Source: CAYPSN01 sp041907025 (GTDB lineage: Bacteria > Patescibacteriota > Saccharimonadia > CAILAD01 > JADZBC01). From it: a stretch of 36,173 nucleotides of DNA. The DNA is taken from positions 1 through 36,173 of the forward strand of contig JAYRIB010000064.1 in assembly GCA_041907025.1 (NCBI GenBank), read 5' to 3'. The notes beneath the pieces are model-generated. The model was not told the origin of the DNA, did no database searches, and worked only from the letters and a program-made list of their open reading frames with translations. The translations under genes and the position numbers were made by a program. Of the stretch, positions 15,207 to 22,794 are shown piece after piece (the stretch's first letter is position 1; every line of letters starts with the position of its first letter).

Positions 15207-15908
15207 ATGTCGGAAGCCACCACGAAATTTATTCCCCACCATATAGCAATCATTCCTGACGGTAACCGTCGCTGGGCAAAGGACCACGGTCTTTCGAGCT
15301 TGGAAGGGCACAAAGCAGGTATGGACGTACTCGAAGGTGTTGCCCGAGCTGCATTTGATCGTGGTGTGAAGTGCATTTCTGCCTATGCCTTTTCGACGGA
15401 AAATTGGAAGCGCACTGAGGAGGAGGTATCCTACCTCATGGCGCTCTATCTACGCTACGCCAAGGGGCAGCTTAAAAAGGCCATGGCGGACAATATTCGC
15501 ATTTGTGTATCCGGTTCGCGCGATCAGCTCAACCCCAAGCTGCAAACTACTCTCACAGAGCTTGAAGATAAGACCAAACATAACACCGCTGGCATTATTA
15601 ACATCTGTCTCAACTACGGTGGACAAGAGGAGATTGTGGCCGCCGTTCGCAAGATTATTGCCGAGGGTACAGCGCCTGAAGACGTAACCGAAGACCTCAT
15701 TAAGGCCCACTTGTACACGGCTGACATTCCAGCTCCAGACCTGATTATTCGCACCTCTGGCGAGCAACGCCTGAGTAACTTCTTACTCTGGGATAGTGCC
15801 TACTCAGAGCTCATCTTTGTTGACAAAAACTGGCCTGACTTTAATGAGGTTGAGCTTGGCCGCGTATTGGATGAATACGCTCAGCGTCAACGGAGATTTG
15901 GCGCGTAG
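15207..15908 (+). CDS. uppS: Isoprenyl (undecaprenyl) diphosphate synthase
   Basis: A 233-aa cis-prenyltransferase that builds the C55 lipid carrier for cell wall synthesis by adding isopentenyl units. The catalytic motif AIIPDGNRRWAK (Asp18) is near the N-terminus, followed by AFSTENWKRTEEEV, and RTSGEQRLSNFLLWDSAYSEL with the conserved C-terminal Arg/Glu region. Its presence implies peptidoglycan or other lipid-linked polymer synthesis even though no isoprenoid pathway gene (dxr) is nearby. The stop overlaps the GTG start of the next gene by one base. cdsA, which often follows, is missing. Confidence 0.96.
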   Translation: MSEATTKFIPHHIAIIPDGNRRWAKDHGLSSLEGHKAGMDVLEGVARAAFDRGVKCISAYAFSTENWKRTEEEVSYLMALYLRYAKGQLKKAMADNIRICVSGSRDQLNPKLQTTLTELEDKTKHNTAGIINICLNYGGQEEIVAAVRKIIAEGTAPEDVTEDLIKAHLYTADIPAPDLIIRTSGEQRLSNFLLWDSAYSELIFVDKNWPDFNEVELGRVLDEYAQRQRRFGA

Positions 15909-16987
15909 TGCTACTTACGATTATCCTCGTCGTCCTGCTCTTCTCATTCTTAGTGTTAGCACATGAGTTTGGTCACTTTATTGTAGCCCGTCGTAACGGC
16001 GTTCAGGTGGATGAGTTTGGGATTGGCTTCCCGCCTAAGCTATGGGGAGTGCAAAAGGGTAAAACGTTGTATAGCATTAACGCCCTGCCACTGGGTGGGT
16101 TTGTGCGCCTTAAGGGTGAACAAGGGGAGTCACAGGCGCCTGACAGCTTTGCTGCTAAGGGCGCTTGGGTTAAATCCAAGATACTACTAGCTGGTGTAAC
16201 GATGAATCTCCTCATCGCGTATGTAATAATCACCATCTTACTTATTGTGGGTATGCCACCGCTGCTGACGAGTTCATTGCCGAGCGTTGGTCCAATTAAG
16301 CCAATCAACGGCAACACCAAGCTTGTAGTCGTTGAAGTAACACAGGACAGTGTGGCTCAAAAAGCTGGCCTAGTAGCGGGCAGTCGGATTGTCAGTCTCG
16401 GTGGCGTGGAGCTTACAACTCCAGATCAGCTACGCGAGCAGGTTAATGCTAAGGCAGGCTCGTCGACCACGCTGGTTATCGACAAGAGTGGTGAGCAAAG
16501 CGAGCTAAAGATCAAATTGCCTGAGAAACAAGGCGATAAGGTTCTTCTGGGGGTCTCAACGGCGCCAGAGACATTACAGCGCTATCCATGGTACGCGGCG
16601 CCGGTTGCTGCTATCGCGGTAATCGCCAGCATGATTTGGTCTACGCTTGCGGCCTTTGGCGGCTTAATCACCGGCTTATTTACTAAGGCAGAGGTTGCTC
16701 AAACGGTAACGGGGCCAATCGGCATTACGGTAATCTTTAGTCAGGTTCTTAAGTTTGGTTTAGCCTACGTGCTTGGCTTGGTGGCCTCAATTTCGCTCTC
16801 TCTGGCGATCATTAATGCGCTACCCCTGCCAGCACTGGATGGCGGCCGATTGTTGATCGTTATTCTCCAACGGCTTGGTATGCGCATCACTGATCGTATC
16901 GAAGCGATGGTTCATACCTTTGGCTTCGTTGCGCTCATTGGCCTCATGATTGCCGTGTCGGTTGCCGACATCATGCGCCTCGGCTAA
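15908..16987 (+). CDS. rseP: Site-2 membrane metalloprotease (RseP family, M50)
   Basis: A 359-aa intramembrane zinc protease. The first membrane helix holds the zinc site HEFGH (residues 19-23). A PDZ domain occupies roughly 130-210 (VTQDSVAQKAGLVAGSRIVSL). Near the C-terminus the third zinc ligand lies in LPLPALDGGRL (about residue 310). In other bacteria RseP/RasP cleaves anti-sigma factors and leftover signal peptides; the target here is unknown. GTG 15908 overlaps the uppS stop and places MLLTIILVVLLFSF as the first helix, so it is a good start. No ribosome binding site is evident, fitting translational coupling. It is the last gene of the rpsB operon. Confidence 0.95.
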   Translation: MLLTIILVVLLFSFLVLAHEFGHFIVARRNGVQVDEFGIGFPPKLWGVQKGKTLYSINALPLGGFVRLKGEQGESQAPDSFAAKGAWVKSKILLAGVTMNLLIAYVIITILLIVGMPPLLTSSLPSVGPIKPINGNTKLVVVEVTQDSVAQKAGLVAGSRIVSLGGVELTTPDQLREQVNAKAGSSTTLVIDKSGEQSELKIKLPEKQGDKVLLGVSTAPETLQRYPWYAAPVAAIAVIASMIWSTLAAFGGLITGLFTKAEVAQTVTGPIGITVIFSQVLKFGLAYVLGLVASISLSLAIINALPLPALDGGRLLIVILQRLGMRITDRIEAMVHTFGFVALIGLMIAVSVADIMRLG

Positions 16988-17028
16988 CGCTCATCTTTGT
17001 TTAGGCACGAAAAACCCCAGTAACTACC

Positions 17029-17058
17029 TTGCCGATAGTAGCTTTGGCTTGCTACACT
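17029..17058 (+). promoter_or_regulatory. Promoter of the mre operon, leaderless
   Basis: TTGCCG (17029-17034) and TACACT (17053-17058) are 18 bases apart. ATG of mreB is at 17066, seven bases after the -10 box, so the start site and the start codon almost coincide. Confidence 0.65.
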
Positions 17059-17065
17059 GGTAAGG

Positions 17066-18124
17066 ATGGCATTACTTAGCAACTTTCTCGGCAAATTCTC
17101 ACACGATATTGGTATTGACCTTGGTACTGCCAACACGCTTGTGTATGTGCGTGGCAAGGGAATCATGATTAACGAGCCATCGGTGGTGGCGATTAATAAC
17201 AAAACTAAGCAGATCTTGGCAATCGGCGACGAGGCCAAACGGATGGTTGGTAAAACGCCAGCTAACATTATTGCCACACGGCCACTGGTGGATGGCGTGG
17301 TGAGTGACTTCGAGATAACTGAGCAAATGCTCAAATACTTTATCGAGAAAGTTCACAAAGAAAGTTTTGCCTTGTTTCCGCGCCCCCGCGTTGTCATTGG
17401 CATTCCTTCCGGTGTAACAGAGGTGGAGAAGCGTGCGGTTGAGGACGCCGCCACCAACGCTGGTGCTCGGCAAGCCTTTTTGATTGAAGAACCCATGGCG
17501 GCAGCGATTGGATCTGGCCTGCCCGTGCATGATGCGGCCGGAAGTATGATTGTCGACATCGGCGGCGGTACAAGCGAAGTAGCAGTTATAAGCCTCGGAG
17601 GTATTGTAGCTTCACGTTCAATCCGCATCGCTGGCGATGAGCTGACCGAAGACATTATGAGCTATGCCAAAGAAGAGTTTAATTTGCAAGTTGGGGAACG
17701 GACGGCTGAGCGAATAAAAATTAGCATTGGCTCGGCTGGTAAGACATCCGAAAGCTTAGAAGCACCAATTCGTGGTCGTGACATCGTGACCGGACTGCCG
17801 AAAGAAGTTATTATCACTTCTGATCAAGCACGGGCCGCGTTATCTAAAAGTGTGCGAGCAATCGTGGATTCCGTTAAGCAGACGATCGAGGAAACACCAC
17901 CCGAACTACTGGCTGACATTATGGACAAGGGCATATTCTTGGCTGGCGGCGGCGCGCTCTTACGTGGACTTGATACTTTGCTTGAGCAGCAAACAAAGAT
18001 GCCGGTACACATTGCTGACGATCCTCTAACCTCCGTTGTCCGCGGTACTGGCTTGGTGCTCGAAGACCTCGATGAACTCCGTGACGTATTGGTCTCAACT
18101 CAGTATGAAAAAGCGCCGCGCTAA
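17066..18124 (+). CDS. mreB: Rod-shape actin homologue MreB
   Basis: A 352-aa bacterial actin that forms membrane-bound filaments and directs lateral wall synthesis. The actin-fold nucleotide motifs are present: phosphate-1 GIDLGTANTLVYVRGKG (from residue 15), phosphate-2 MIVDIGGGTSEVAVISLGG, and the adenosine motif FLAGGGALLRGLDTLL. The N-terminus MALLSNFLGKFSHDIG is a plausible amphipathic membrane-targeting segment. The start is set by similarity and by the -10 box seven bases upstream; there is no ribosome binding site. The end overlaps mreC by 20 bases. It suggests that these cells, or a stage of them, are rod-shaped or elongate. Confidence 0.97.
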   Translation: MALLSNFLGKFSHDIGIDLGTANTLVYVRGKGIMINEPSVVAINNKTKQILAIGDEAKRMVGKTPANIIATRPLVDGVVSDFEITEQMLKYFIEKVHKESFALFPRPRVVIGIPSGVTEVEKRAVEDAATNAGARQAFLIEEPMAAAIGSGLPVHDAAGSMIVDIGGGTSEVAVISLGGIVASRSIRIAGDELTEDIMSYAKEEFNLQVGERTAERIKISIGSAGKTSESLEAPIRGRDIVTGLPKEVIITSDQARAALSKSVRAIVDSVKQTIEETPPELLADIMDKGIFLAGGGALLRGLDTLLEQQTKMPVHIADDPLTSVVRGTGLVLEDLDELRDVLVSTQYEKAPR

Positions 18125-18929
18125 CTCACCAGCCACCTCGCCCCGAGTCCGACAAACCGTGTTTGTCGTAGTTGGTGTTGCACTGCTCCTCACATTACTA
18201 CAGACCGTTGGCTTTTTGCGACCATTACAAGTCGTTGCAGACCAAGTGTTATTGCCAGTTCGCCGGATCGGCAACGGAGTAACTTCCGCGGTTAGCCAGC
18301 AGGTGCAAACGCTCATTAAGCTTGGCTCACTAACAAGTGAAAATAGCCGACTTGACACTGAGGTTAAGGAGCTAAAGCGTCAGCTGGCAACCATGCGTGA
18401 GGTCAACAACGAGAACGAGCTCTTGCGTGCCCAGTTGGGCTTTAATTCTCGCCAATCCTTACAGCTTGCACCTGCACGCGTGGCAGGTTACTCTCCAGAC
18501 AACATCCGTAAATCACTGAAAATCGACGTCGGTTCCAGTAGCGGAGTCAAAAAGGGCATGGCGGTGGTCTCCAACGGCGCGCTCGTCGGTACAATTGATG
18601 AAGTGGCAGACTTTAGTGCGCGCGTATTCTTGCTCAGTGACGTGGATTTTCGCATTCGCGGGCTTGGTCAAGACAATCGGGCAAATGGCATTGTAGCTGG
18701 GCAGATTGGCAGCGGCTACAGTATGGACAAAATCGCTCAGGGTGAAAAGATTTCCAAAGGCGAAACGATTATTACGGCTGGATCGGACGTCGTGCCCAAA
18801 GGCATTATCATTGGCACCGTTGAATCAGTTGAAAGCTCAGACGATGCAGTCTTCCAGGTAGCAAATGTCCGTCCTGCAATTGACCTGTCGAAGCTCGAAC
18901 TGGTGTTTGTGGTAAAGGGGCAGAAGTAG
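18105..18929 (+). CDS. mreC: Rod-shape protein MreC
   Basis: A 274-aa single-pass protein linking MreB to the wall synthases. A short basic cytoplasmic part (MKKRRANSP) is followed by a membrane helix (about 18-36, VFVVVGVALLLTLLQTVG), a coiled coil (about 65-105, LTSENSRLDTEVKELKRQL) and the two-barrel MreC domain, ending LELVFVVKG. ATG 18105 is inside the mreB end; the longer frame from 18036 only adds mreB sequence in another frame. The stop codon shares one base with the mreD GTG start, so the genes are coupled. Confidence 0.95.
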   Translation: MKKRRANSPATSPRVRQTVFVVVGVALLLTLLQTVGFLRPLQVVADQVLLPVRRIGNGVTSAVSQQVQTLIKLGSLTSENSRLDTEVKELKRQLATMREVNNENELLRAQLGFNSRQSLQLAPARVAGYSPDNIRKSLKIDVGSSSGVKKGMAVVSNGALVGTIDEVADFSARVFLLSDVDFRIRGLGQDNRANGIVAGQIGSGYSMDKIAQGEKISKGETIITAGSDVVPKGIIIGTVESVESSDDAVFQVANVRPAIDLSKLELVFVVKGQK

Positions 18930-19420
18930 TGCGCATTCGTTGGTTGGTACTCTCTGCGCTTGCGGTTTTGCTATTACAACTAACCTGGCCGGCTCAAAAC
19001 AGCATCTATTGGGTTGTGCCGAACTTCTTTCTCATCTACATTATTTTGATGAGCATTTATACGGACACGGTGCGCTTACTCTGGGTTGCTTTTGCTGGCG
19101 GTCTTGTCTTGGACCTTCTGGCGGGTCAGGGGCAGTTCGGGCTTAATATGGCCTTCTTTATTTTTGTAGCCTTGTTGTTAAAGCTCGTTTGGCAGCTTGA
19201 CCGCAGTAATGTGCAGATGGCTTCATTATTACTTATTACGTCTGTACTGACTGTTCTCTATGGTCTGGTATTACACGCGTCCTTCCTTGCGCCCGATTAC
19301 GTTGCTCAGTGGCGATTAATGCTGGTACGGCTTGGTAGTGAAGTACTCTTTAACTGCGTTGTGGTGGCTCTTAGCCTAAGCGTGATACAGCTGCGTCAAC
19401 GTGGTATTATTAGTAGTTAA
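18929..19420 (+). CDS. mreD: Rod-shape protein MreD
   Basis: A 163-aa very hydrophobic protein with five or six predicted membrane helices. It is recognised from position (between mreC and mrdA), length and topology; MreD sequences are poorly conserved. The stretch FFLIYIILMSIYTDTVRLLWVAFAGG followed by LVLDLL resembles the family's conserved segment around LxxDLL (shown here in two parts). It begins with GTG overlapping the mreC stop. Works with MreC and PBP2 in the elongation complex. Confidence 0.88.
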   Translation: MRIRWLVLSALAVLLLQLTWPAQNSIYWVVPNFFLIYIILMSIYTDTVRLLWVAFAGGLVLDLLAGQGQFGLNMAFFIFVALLLKLVWQLDRSNVQMASLLLITSVLTVLYGLVLHASFLAPDYVAQWRLMLVRLGSEVLFNCVVVALSLSVIQLRQRGIISS

Positions 19421-19448
19421 GGCATACTAAGCGGGCGATTGGGGGTCG

Positions 19449-21422
19449 ATGAACATATTTGGCGATTTTTATAACCGAGCCTATAGCTTTAAGCGTTCTA
19501 AACGCGAACAGCAAGTGGCGCAGAGCGAGGACTGGTCCGGGGTTGCCCTAAGTGGCAGTGAACAGGCTGGTAAGTTGGAGCAGCCTCTGCGTAATGGGCA
19601 CGTGCATGTATTTATATTTGTTTCAGTTGTGAGCAGTATGGTCTTGCTGGGACAGTTGTTTAATTTACAAATAACCAAGGGCCAGCAGAACCTTACGTTA
19701 GCTAATGGTAATCGCATTCGCCAGACCACCATTCACGCACCACGCGGAGCAATTTATGACCGCAATAAGCAAGTCTTGGCACGCAACCTGGCGAGCTTTG
19801 ACCTGGTGGTAAATCCAGCGCAAATGCCGCGCGACAAGGCGAAGCGCGCCGAAATATATGCCACCGTGGCAGGGCTTACCAAACAGCCTGTTGATGAGGT
19901 GAGTAAGAAGGCAGAGAGTAAAGGGCGCTATTTTCCGCAGAATATCCTGATTGCAGCCAACATTGATCGAGAAACCGCACTCAACATCGAGGAAAAGACC
20001 CGTCTCATTACTGGCTTTAGCGTCGACATTAACCCCGCCCGTGAATACCTTGATGGCGGCGCGTTTTCGCACTTCTTGGGTTATACGGGGCGTATCTCGG
20101 CCGAGGAATGGCAGAGTAACCCTGCTTACCAACCAACAGACTACATTGGTAAGACGGGCCTCGAGCAGGCCTACGAAAACGATTTGAAGGGTACGGACGG
20201 CAAACAGCAGCTAGAGGTTGACGTGCAGGGCAGGCAAGTGCGTGAGCTGGCTTCTACTCCCGCCAAGGCTGGAAACAGCTTGGTGCTCGCTGTCGACAAT
20301 GGCCTGGAGCAAAAGATGGCCCAAGAACTCAAGGCGGGTGTAGAACGCGCCGGAGCACAGCGCGGCACGATGATCGCTATGGACCCAAACAATGGACAGA
20401 TCCTTGGCGCGGTTAACTGGCCTACGTATGACAATAACTTGTTTGCCAAGGGTATTAGTCAGGCCGACTACCAAAAGCTGCTGAGCGATCCAGGTAACCC
20501 CTTGTTTAATAAAGCCGTTGGTGGGCGCTACCCGATTGGTTCGACCATTAAGCCCTTCATTTCTATCGCAGCGCTCGAAGAGCAGGTTATTACGGCGAGT
20601 ACTACCATTGAGGACCGTGGTCTCATTGAAGTTAAGAATAAGTACAACCCGTCGATCGTCTATACTTTTCGTGGCTGGGAATCAAAAGGCTTAGGTATTG
20701 TGAACGTGCTGCGGGCTATCGAGCAGAGCTCCGACGTGTTTTATTACGTTGTTGGCGGTGGGTTCGAGAACTTCCGTGGCCTGGGTGTGGATAGACTACT
20801 GAGTTGGTACAAGAAGTTTGGCTTTGGCGCCAAGACCGGCATTGATCTGAAGAACGAATCGCCAGGCTACTTACCTAACCCGAGCGACAAGAAGGCCCAG
20901 ACGGGTGAGGCCTGGTATGTGGGTGACACGTACAACATATCGATTGGCCAAGGTAACTTGCAGGCTACTCCCTTGCAGCTCGTGACTGCCACCTCGGCGG
21001 TTGCGAACGGCGGCACCATGTACAAGCCAAGGTTGGCCAAGGAGGTCGTGAATAGCAAAGGCGAGACGGTTCGGGTTGTCCAACCAGAGGTGTCGGCGGC
21101 AAACTTCATGAATCCTAAGAATGTCGCTTTGGTCCAGCAGGGTATGAAACAGGTGGTGTTACAGGGTACGGCGTGTTGCCGGCTGAAGGCCGAAGTACCA
21201 GTTACGGTAGCGGCTAAGACCGGAACGGCCGAGACCTCGTCGGCGGGCTTAGATGGCAAGAATGCTCGCACTAAGCCGCATGCTTGGTTCACGGCCTACG
21301 CGCCAGCTGAGAACCCCCAGATTGCCATGGTGACGCTTGTAGAGTACTCAGGTGAAGGTGCGGAGTTCGCCGCGCCGATTACGCGCGAGGTGCTTAAATG
21401 GTACTTTGGCGGCCGACCATAA
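19449..21422 (+). CDS. mrdA: Penicillin-binding protein 2 (elongation transpeptidase)
   Basis: A 657-aa class B PBP that cross-links peptidoglycan during elongation. Residues 1-48 are cytoplasmic, followed by a membrane helix (about 51-72, HVFIFVSVVSSMVLLGQLF). The pedestal domain starts at RQTTIHAPRGAIYDRNKQVLA. The transpeptidase domain holds the three motifs: STIK (active Ser about 365), SSD (in AIEQSSDVFYY) and KTG (AAKTGTAETS, about 590). An unusual adjacent Cys pair (GTACCRLK) lies just before the KTG strand. Start ATG 19449 has GGGGGT upstream. rodA, the glycosyltransferase partner usually next to mrdA, is not here, so it must be elsewhere or replaced. Confidence 0.96.
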   Translation: MNIFGDFYNRAYSFKRSKREQQVAQSEDWSGVALSGSEQAGKLEQPLRNGHVHVFIFVSVVSSMVLLGQLFNLQITKGQQNLTLANGNRIRQTTIHAPRGAIYDRNKQVLARNLASFDLVVNPAQMPRDKAKRAEIYATVAGLTKQPVDEVSKKAESKGRYFPQNILIAANIDRETALNIEEKTRLITGFSVDINPAREYLDGGAFSHFLGYTGRISAEEWQSNPAYQPTDYIGKTGLEQAYENDLKGTDGKQQLEVDVQGRQVRELASTPAKAGNSLVLAVDNGLEQKMAQELKAGVERAGAQRGTMIAMDPNNGQILGAVNWPTYDNNLFAKGISQADYQKLLSDPGNPLFNKAVGGRYPIGSTIKPFISIAALEEQVITASTTIEDRGLIEVKNKYNPSIVYTFRGWESKGLGIVNVLRAIEQSSDVFYYVVGGGFENFRGLGVDRLLSWYKKFGFGAKTGIDLKNESPGYLPNPSDKKAQTGEAWYVGDTYNISIGQGNLQATPLQLVTATSAVANGGTMYKPRLAKEVVNSKGETVRVVQPEVSAANFMNPKNVALVQQGMKQVVLQGTACCRLKAEVPVTVAAKTGTAETSSAGLDGKNARTKPHAWFTAYAPAENPQIAMVTLVEYSGEGAEFAAPITREVLKWYFGGRP

Positions 21423-21463
21423 GGCTTCAAGGTGAGTATAAAGAAAAGATATTCTTGTAATGC

Positions 21464-21492
21464 TTGCAGATTTGCTTTGTAGAGACTATAAC
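21464..21492 (+). promoter_or_regulatory. Promoter of the short gene after mrdA
   Basis: TTGCAG (21464-21469) and TATAAC (21487-21492) are 17 bases apart. The RNA would start near 21499, which excludes the longest possible start (ATG 21460) and favours ATG 21523. Confidence 0.55.
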
Positions 21493-21522
21493 TATGATGT
21501 TCCCTACCGAAAGTTCTTGACG

Positions 21523-21960
21523 ATGATCAATAGTTCGAAAGTGCAAGATGAGCGTTTCTGGAGCAAGTGGGAAGAAGCAGGGGCCGTTGGTTGGGTGGGA
21601 GTTCCGCCGCGCTGCAATCATGTCATCTTCACGCAAGGCGAGTCGATCGCGGCACTCGACGCCCGCAAGGACCCAGCGGAGCGCTGGGTCCGTCTCGTCG
21701 CCAGGCGTGCCAACGCCAAGCTTGACTGGCACTACTCCGGTGGCGTCGTTCATGTGCTGCACCTTGGCGATGCCGACAGTCGCGAGCGTGTGACGATCAG
21801 TATGCGTGAACTCGAAGGTCGTCTCAGGGGCACCCTGATGCAGGTCTACGAGGCGGGAGAGCCTGGTCTCTACCGCAAAGGGGTAACTCCAGTTCCCGAA
21901 GGAGCCATTGCTTCCTGGATGGATCCGAATACCGGACAGGCAGTCTACGCCGTGGCGTAG
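21523..21960 (+). CDS. Hypothetical 145-aa protein
   Basis: No family recognised. From ATG 21523 it reads MINSSKVQDERFWSKWEEAG; the frame is open to 21460, but the promoter lies inside that extension. The protein is rich in Trp, Arg and Gly, without signal peptide or membrane helix, and looks soluble. It has a short HYSGGVVHVLHL stretch and ends with NTGQAVYAVA. Most codons in the central part end in G or C, unlike the mre genes before it and greA after it, and like the other short genes of this window. It is flanked by its own promoter and a strong hairpin, so it forms an isolated unit inserted between two core operons. Confidence 0.65.
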   Translation: MINSSKVQDERFWSKWEEAGAVGWVGVPPRCNHVIFTQGESIAALDARKDPAERWVRLVARRANAKLDWHYSGGVVHVLHLGDADSRERVTISMRELEGRLRGTLMQVYEAGEPGLYRKGVTPVPEGAIASWMDPNTGQAVYAVA

Positions 21961-21967
21961 GATAAGG

Positions 21968-22015
21968 CCCCGAGCAGAGAACATTGTGCTTTCTGCTCGG
22001 GGGCTCCGTGCTCTT
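21968..22015 (+). terminator. Hairpin terminator of the short gene
   Basis: CCCCGAGCAGA (21968-21978) pairs perfectly with TCTGCTCGGGG (21992-22002), an 11-bp stem with a 13-base loop. The tail GCTCCGTGCTCTT has few consecutive Ts. It starts eight bases after the stop. Confidence 0.65.
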
Positions 22016-22061
22016 AAGAGTATATTGTTCGTAAAACACTTCGTAGCTATACAAGAAGTTA

Positions 22062-22090
22062 TTGACAGATATTGACGCTCGTGCGAGAAT
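22062..22090 (+). promoter_or_regulatory. Promoter of a candidate small RNA
   Basis: TTGACA (22062-22067) and GAGAAT (22085-22090) are 17 bases apart. The -35 is perfect and the -10 matches four of six. The predicted start is near 22097. Confidence 0.6.
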
Positions 22091-22095
22091 TAAAA

Positions 22096-22200
22096 CAAAC
22101 GCTCAGTCTAAAAGGCAGCGTTTGGTGTGTTCTAGGGGGTGGGTTATACAAGCCGAATACCACAACGCAAAAAGGACATAAACACGTCCTTTATTTTTTT
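22096..22200 (+). ncRNA. Candidate small RNA of about 105 bases
   Basis: Between a promoter (22062-22090) and a clear intrinsic terminator (22171-22200) there is no ATG and no plausible ORF. The 5' end forms a perfect 8-bp hairpin, CAAACGCT (22096-22103) with AGCGTTTG (22117-22124). A G-rich linker with TAGGGGGTGGGTTATAC follows, then the terminator stem. I do not see the SRP, 6S, tmRNA or RNase P signatures. It could be a trans-acting sRNA, or a premature-termination leader for greA, whose ATG is 69 bases after the terminator. Confidence 0.55.
22171..22200 (+). terminator. Intrinsic terminator
   Basis: AAAGGAC (22171-22177) and GTCCTTT (22186-22192) form a 7-bp stem, followed by ATTTTTTT. 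It has the longest clean T tract of any terminator in the window. Confidence 0.85.
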
Positions 22201-22257
22201 GAGATGAGCCGAAGCCCTAACAGGGCTACTAAGTAACACTAAGGTAAGGTTTAAGGG

Positions 22258-22263
22258 TACGAT
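22258..22263 (+). promoter_or_regulatory. Possible -10 box of greA
   Basis: TACGAT ends five bases before the greA ATG (22269). No good -35 is seen. It would give another leaderless transcript. A small hairpin AGCCC/GGGCT lies at about 22213-22227 between the sRNA terminator and this box. Confidence 0.35.
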
Positions 22264-22268
22264 TAACT

Positions 22269-22733
22269 ATGAATAAAAAGCGAGAATTTTATCTAACTGA
22301 AGACGGCGTCAAGAAGCTCCAAGAGGAGCTAGCTGAGCTGACCGACAAAGGCCGCAAGGAGATCGCTAGGGCACTCAAAGAAGCCAAGGAACTTGGCGAC
22401 CTCAGCGAGAACGCTGGTTGGGATGATGCAAAGGAACGACAAGTATTTATCGAAGGCCGCATTGCAGAAATTGACTCAATTCTCAAACAAGCCAAGATTA
22501 TCAAGAAGACCGCTGGAGGCGTAGTGGACATTGGCTCGACCGTGCATGTGGAGCTAGAAAGCGGCAAGCAAGAGTTCCGCATCGTTGGTTCTACCGAGGC
22601 CGACCCGTCTAAGGGGCTCATCTCAAACGAATCGCCGATTGGCCAAGCTCTCTTGGGCTGCAAGCCAGGTGACGAGGTGGAGATTGAGGTGCCAGCTGGT
22701 ACGATAACGTACAAAGTTATCAAAATTAAGTAG
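22269..22733 (+). CDS. greA: Transcription elongation factor GreA
   Basis: A 154-aa protein that enters the RNA polymerase channel and triggers cleavage of backtracked RNA. The N-terminal coiled coil (about 10-75) carries the tip acids in GDLSENA (Asp44 and Glu47). The C-terminal FKBP-like domain ends with SPIGQALLGCKPGDEVEIEV and TYKVIKIK. Length and order are typical. Start ATG 22269 follows AAGGG at a distance of about 10 bases and a possible -10 box, so initiation could be leaderless. Confidence 0.97.
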   Translation: MNKKREFYLTEDGVKKLQEELAELTDKGRKEIARALKEAKELGDLSENAGWDDAKERQVFIEGRIAEIDSILKQAKIIKKTAGGVVDIGSTVHVELESGKQEFRIVGSTEADPSKGLISNESPIGQALLGCKPGDEVEIEVPAGTITYKVIKIK

Positions 22734-22758
22734 ATCCTCGTCTAGAGGACACTTCAGC

Positions 22759-22788
22759 CTGACTATTGGCTCGGTTTCAAGGTATACT
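22759..22788 (+). promoter_or_regulatory. Promoter of lysS, leaderless
   Basis: CTGACT (22759-22764) and TATACT (22783-22788) are 18 bases apart; ATG of lysS is at 22795, six bases after the -10. No Shine-Dalgarno sequence lies between. Confidence 0.65.
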
Positions 22789-22794
22789 GATTGT

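Noticed and set aside
21460..21522. Longer start (ATG 21460) for the gene after mrdA
   Set aside because: A promoter with TTGCAG and TATAAC lies inside this stretch, so the mRNA would begin after that ATG.
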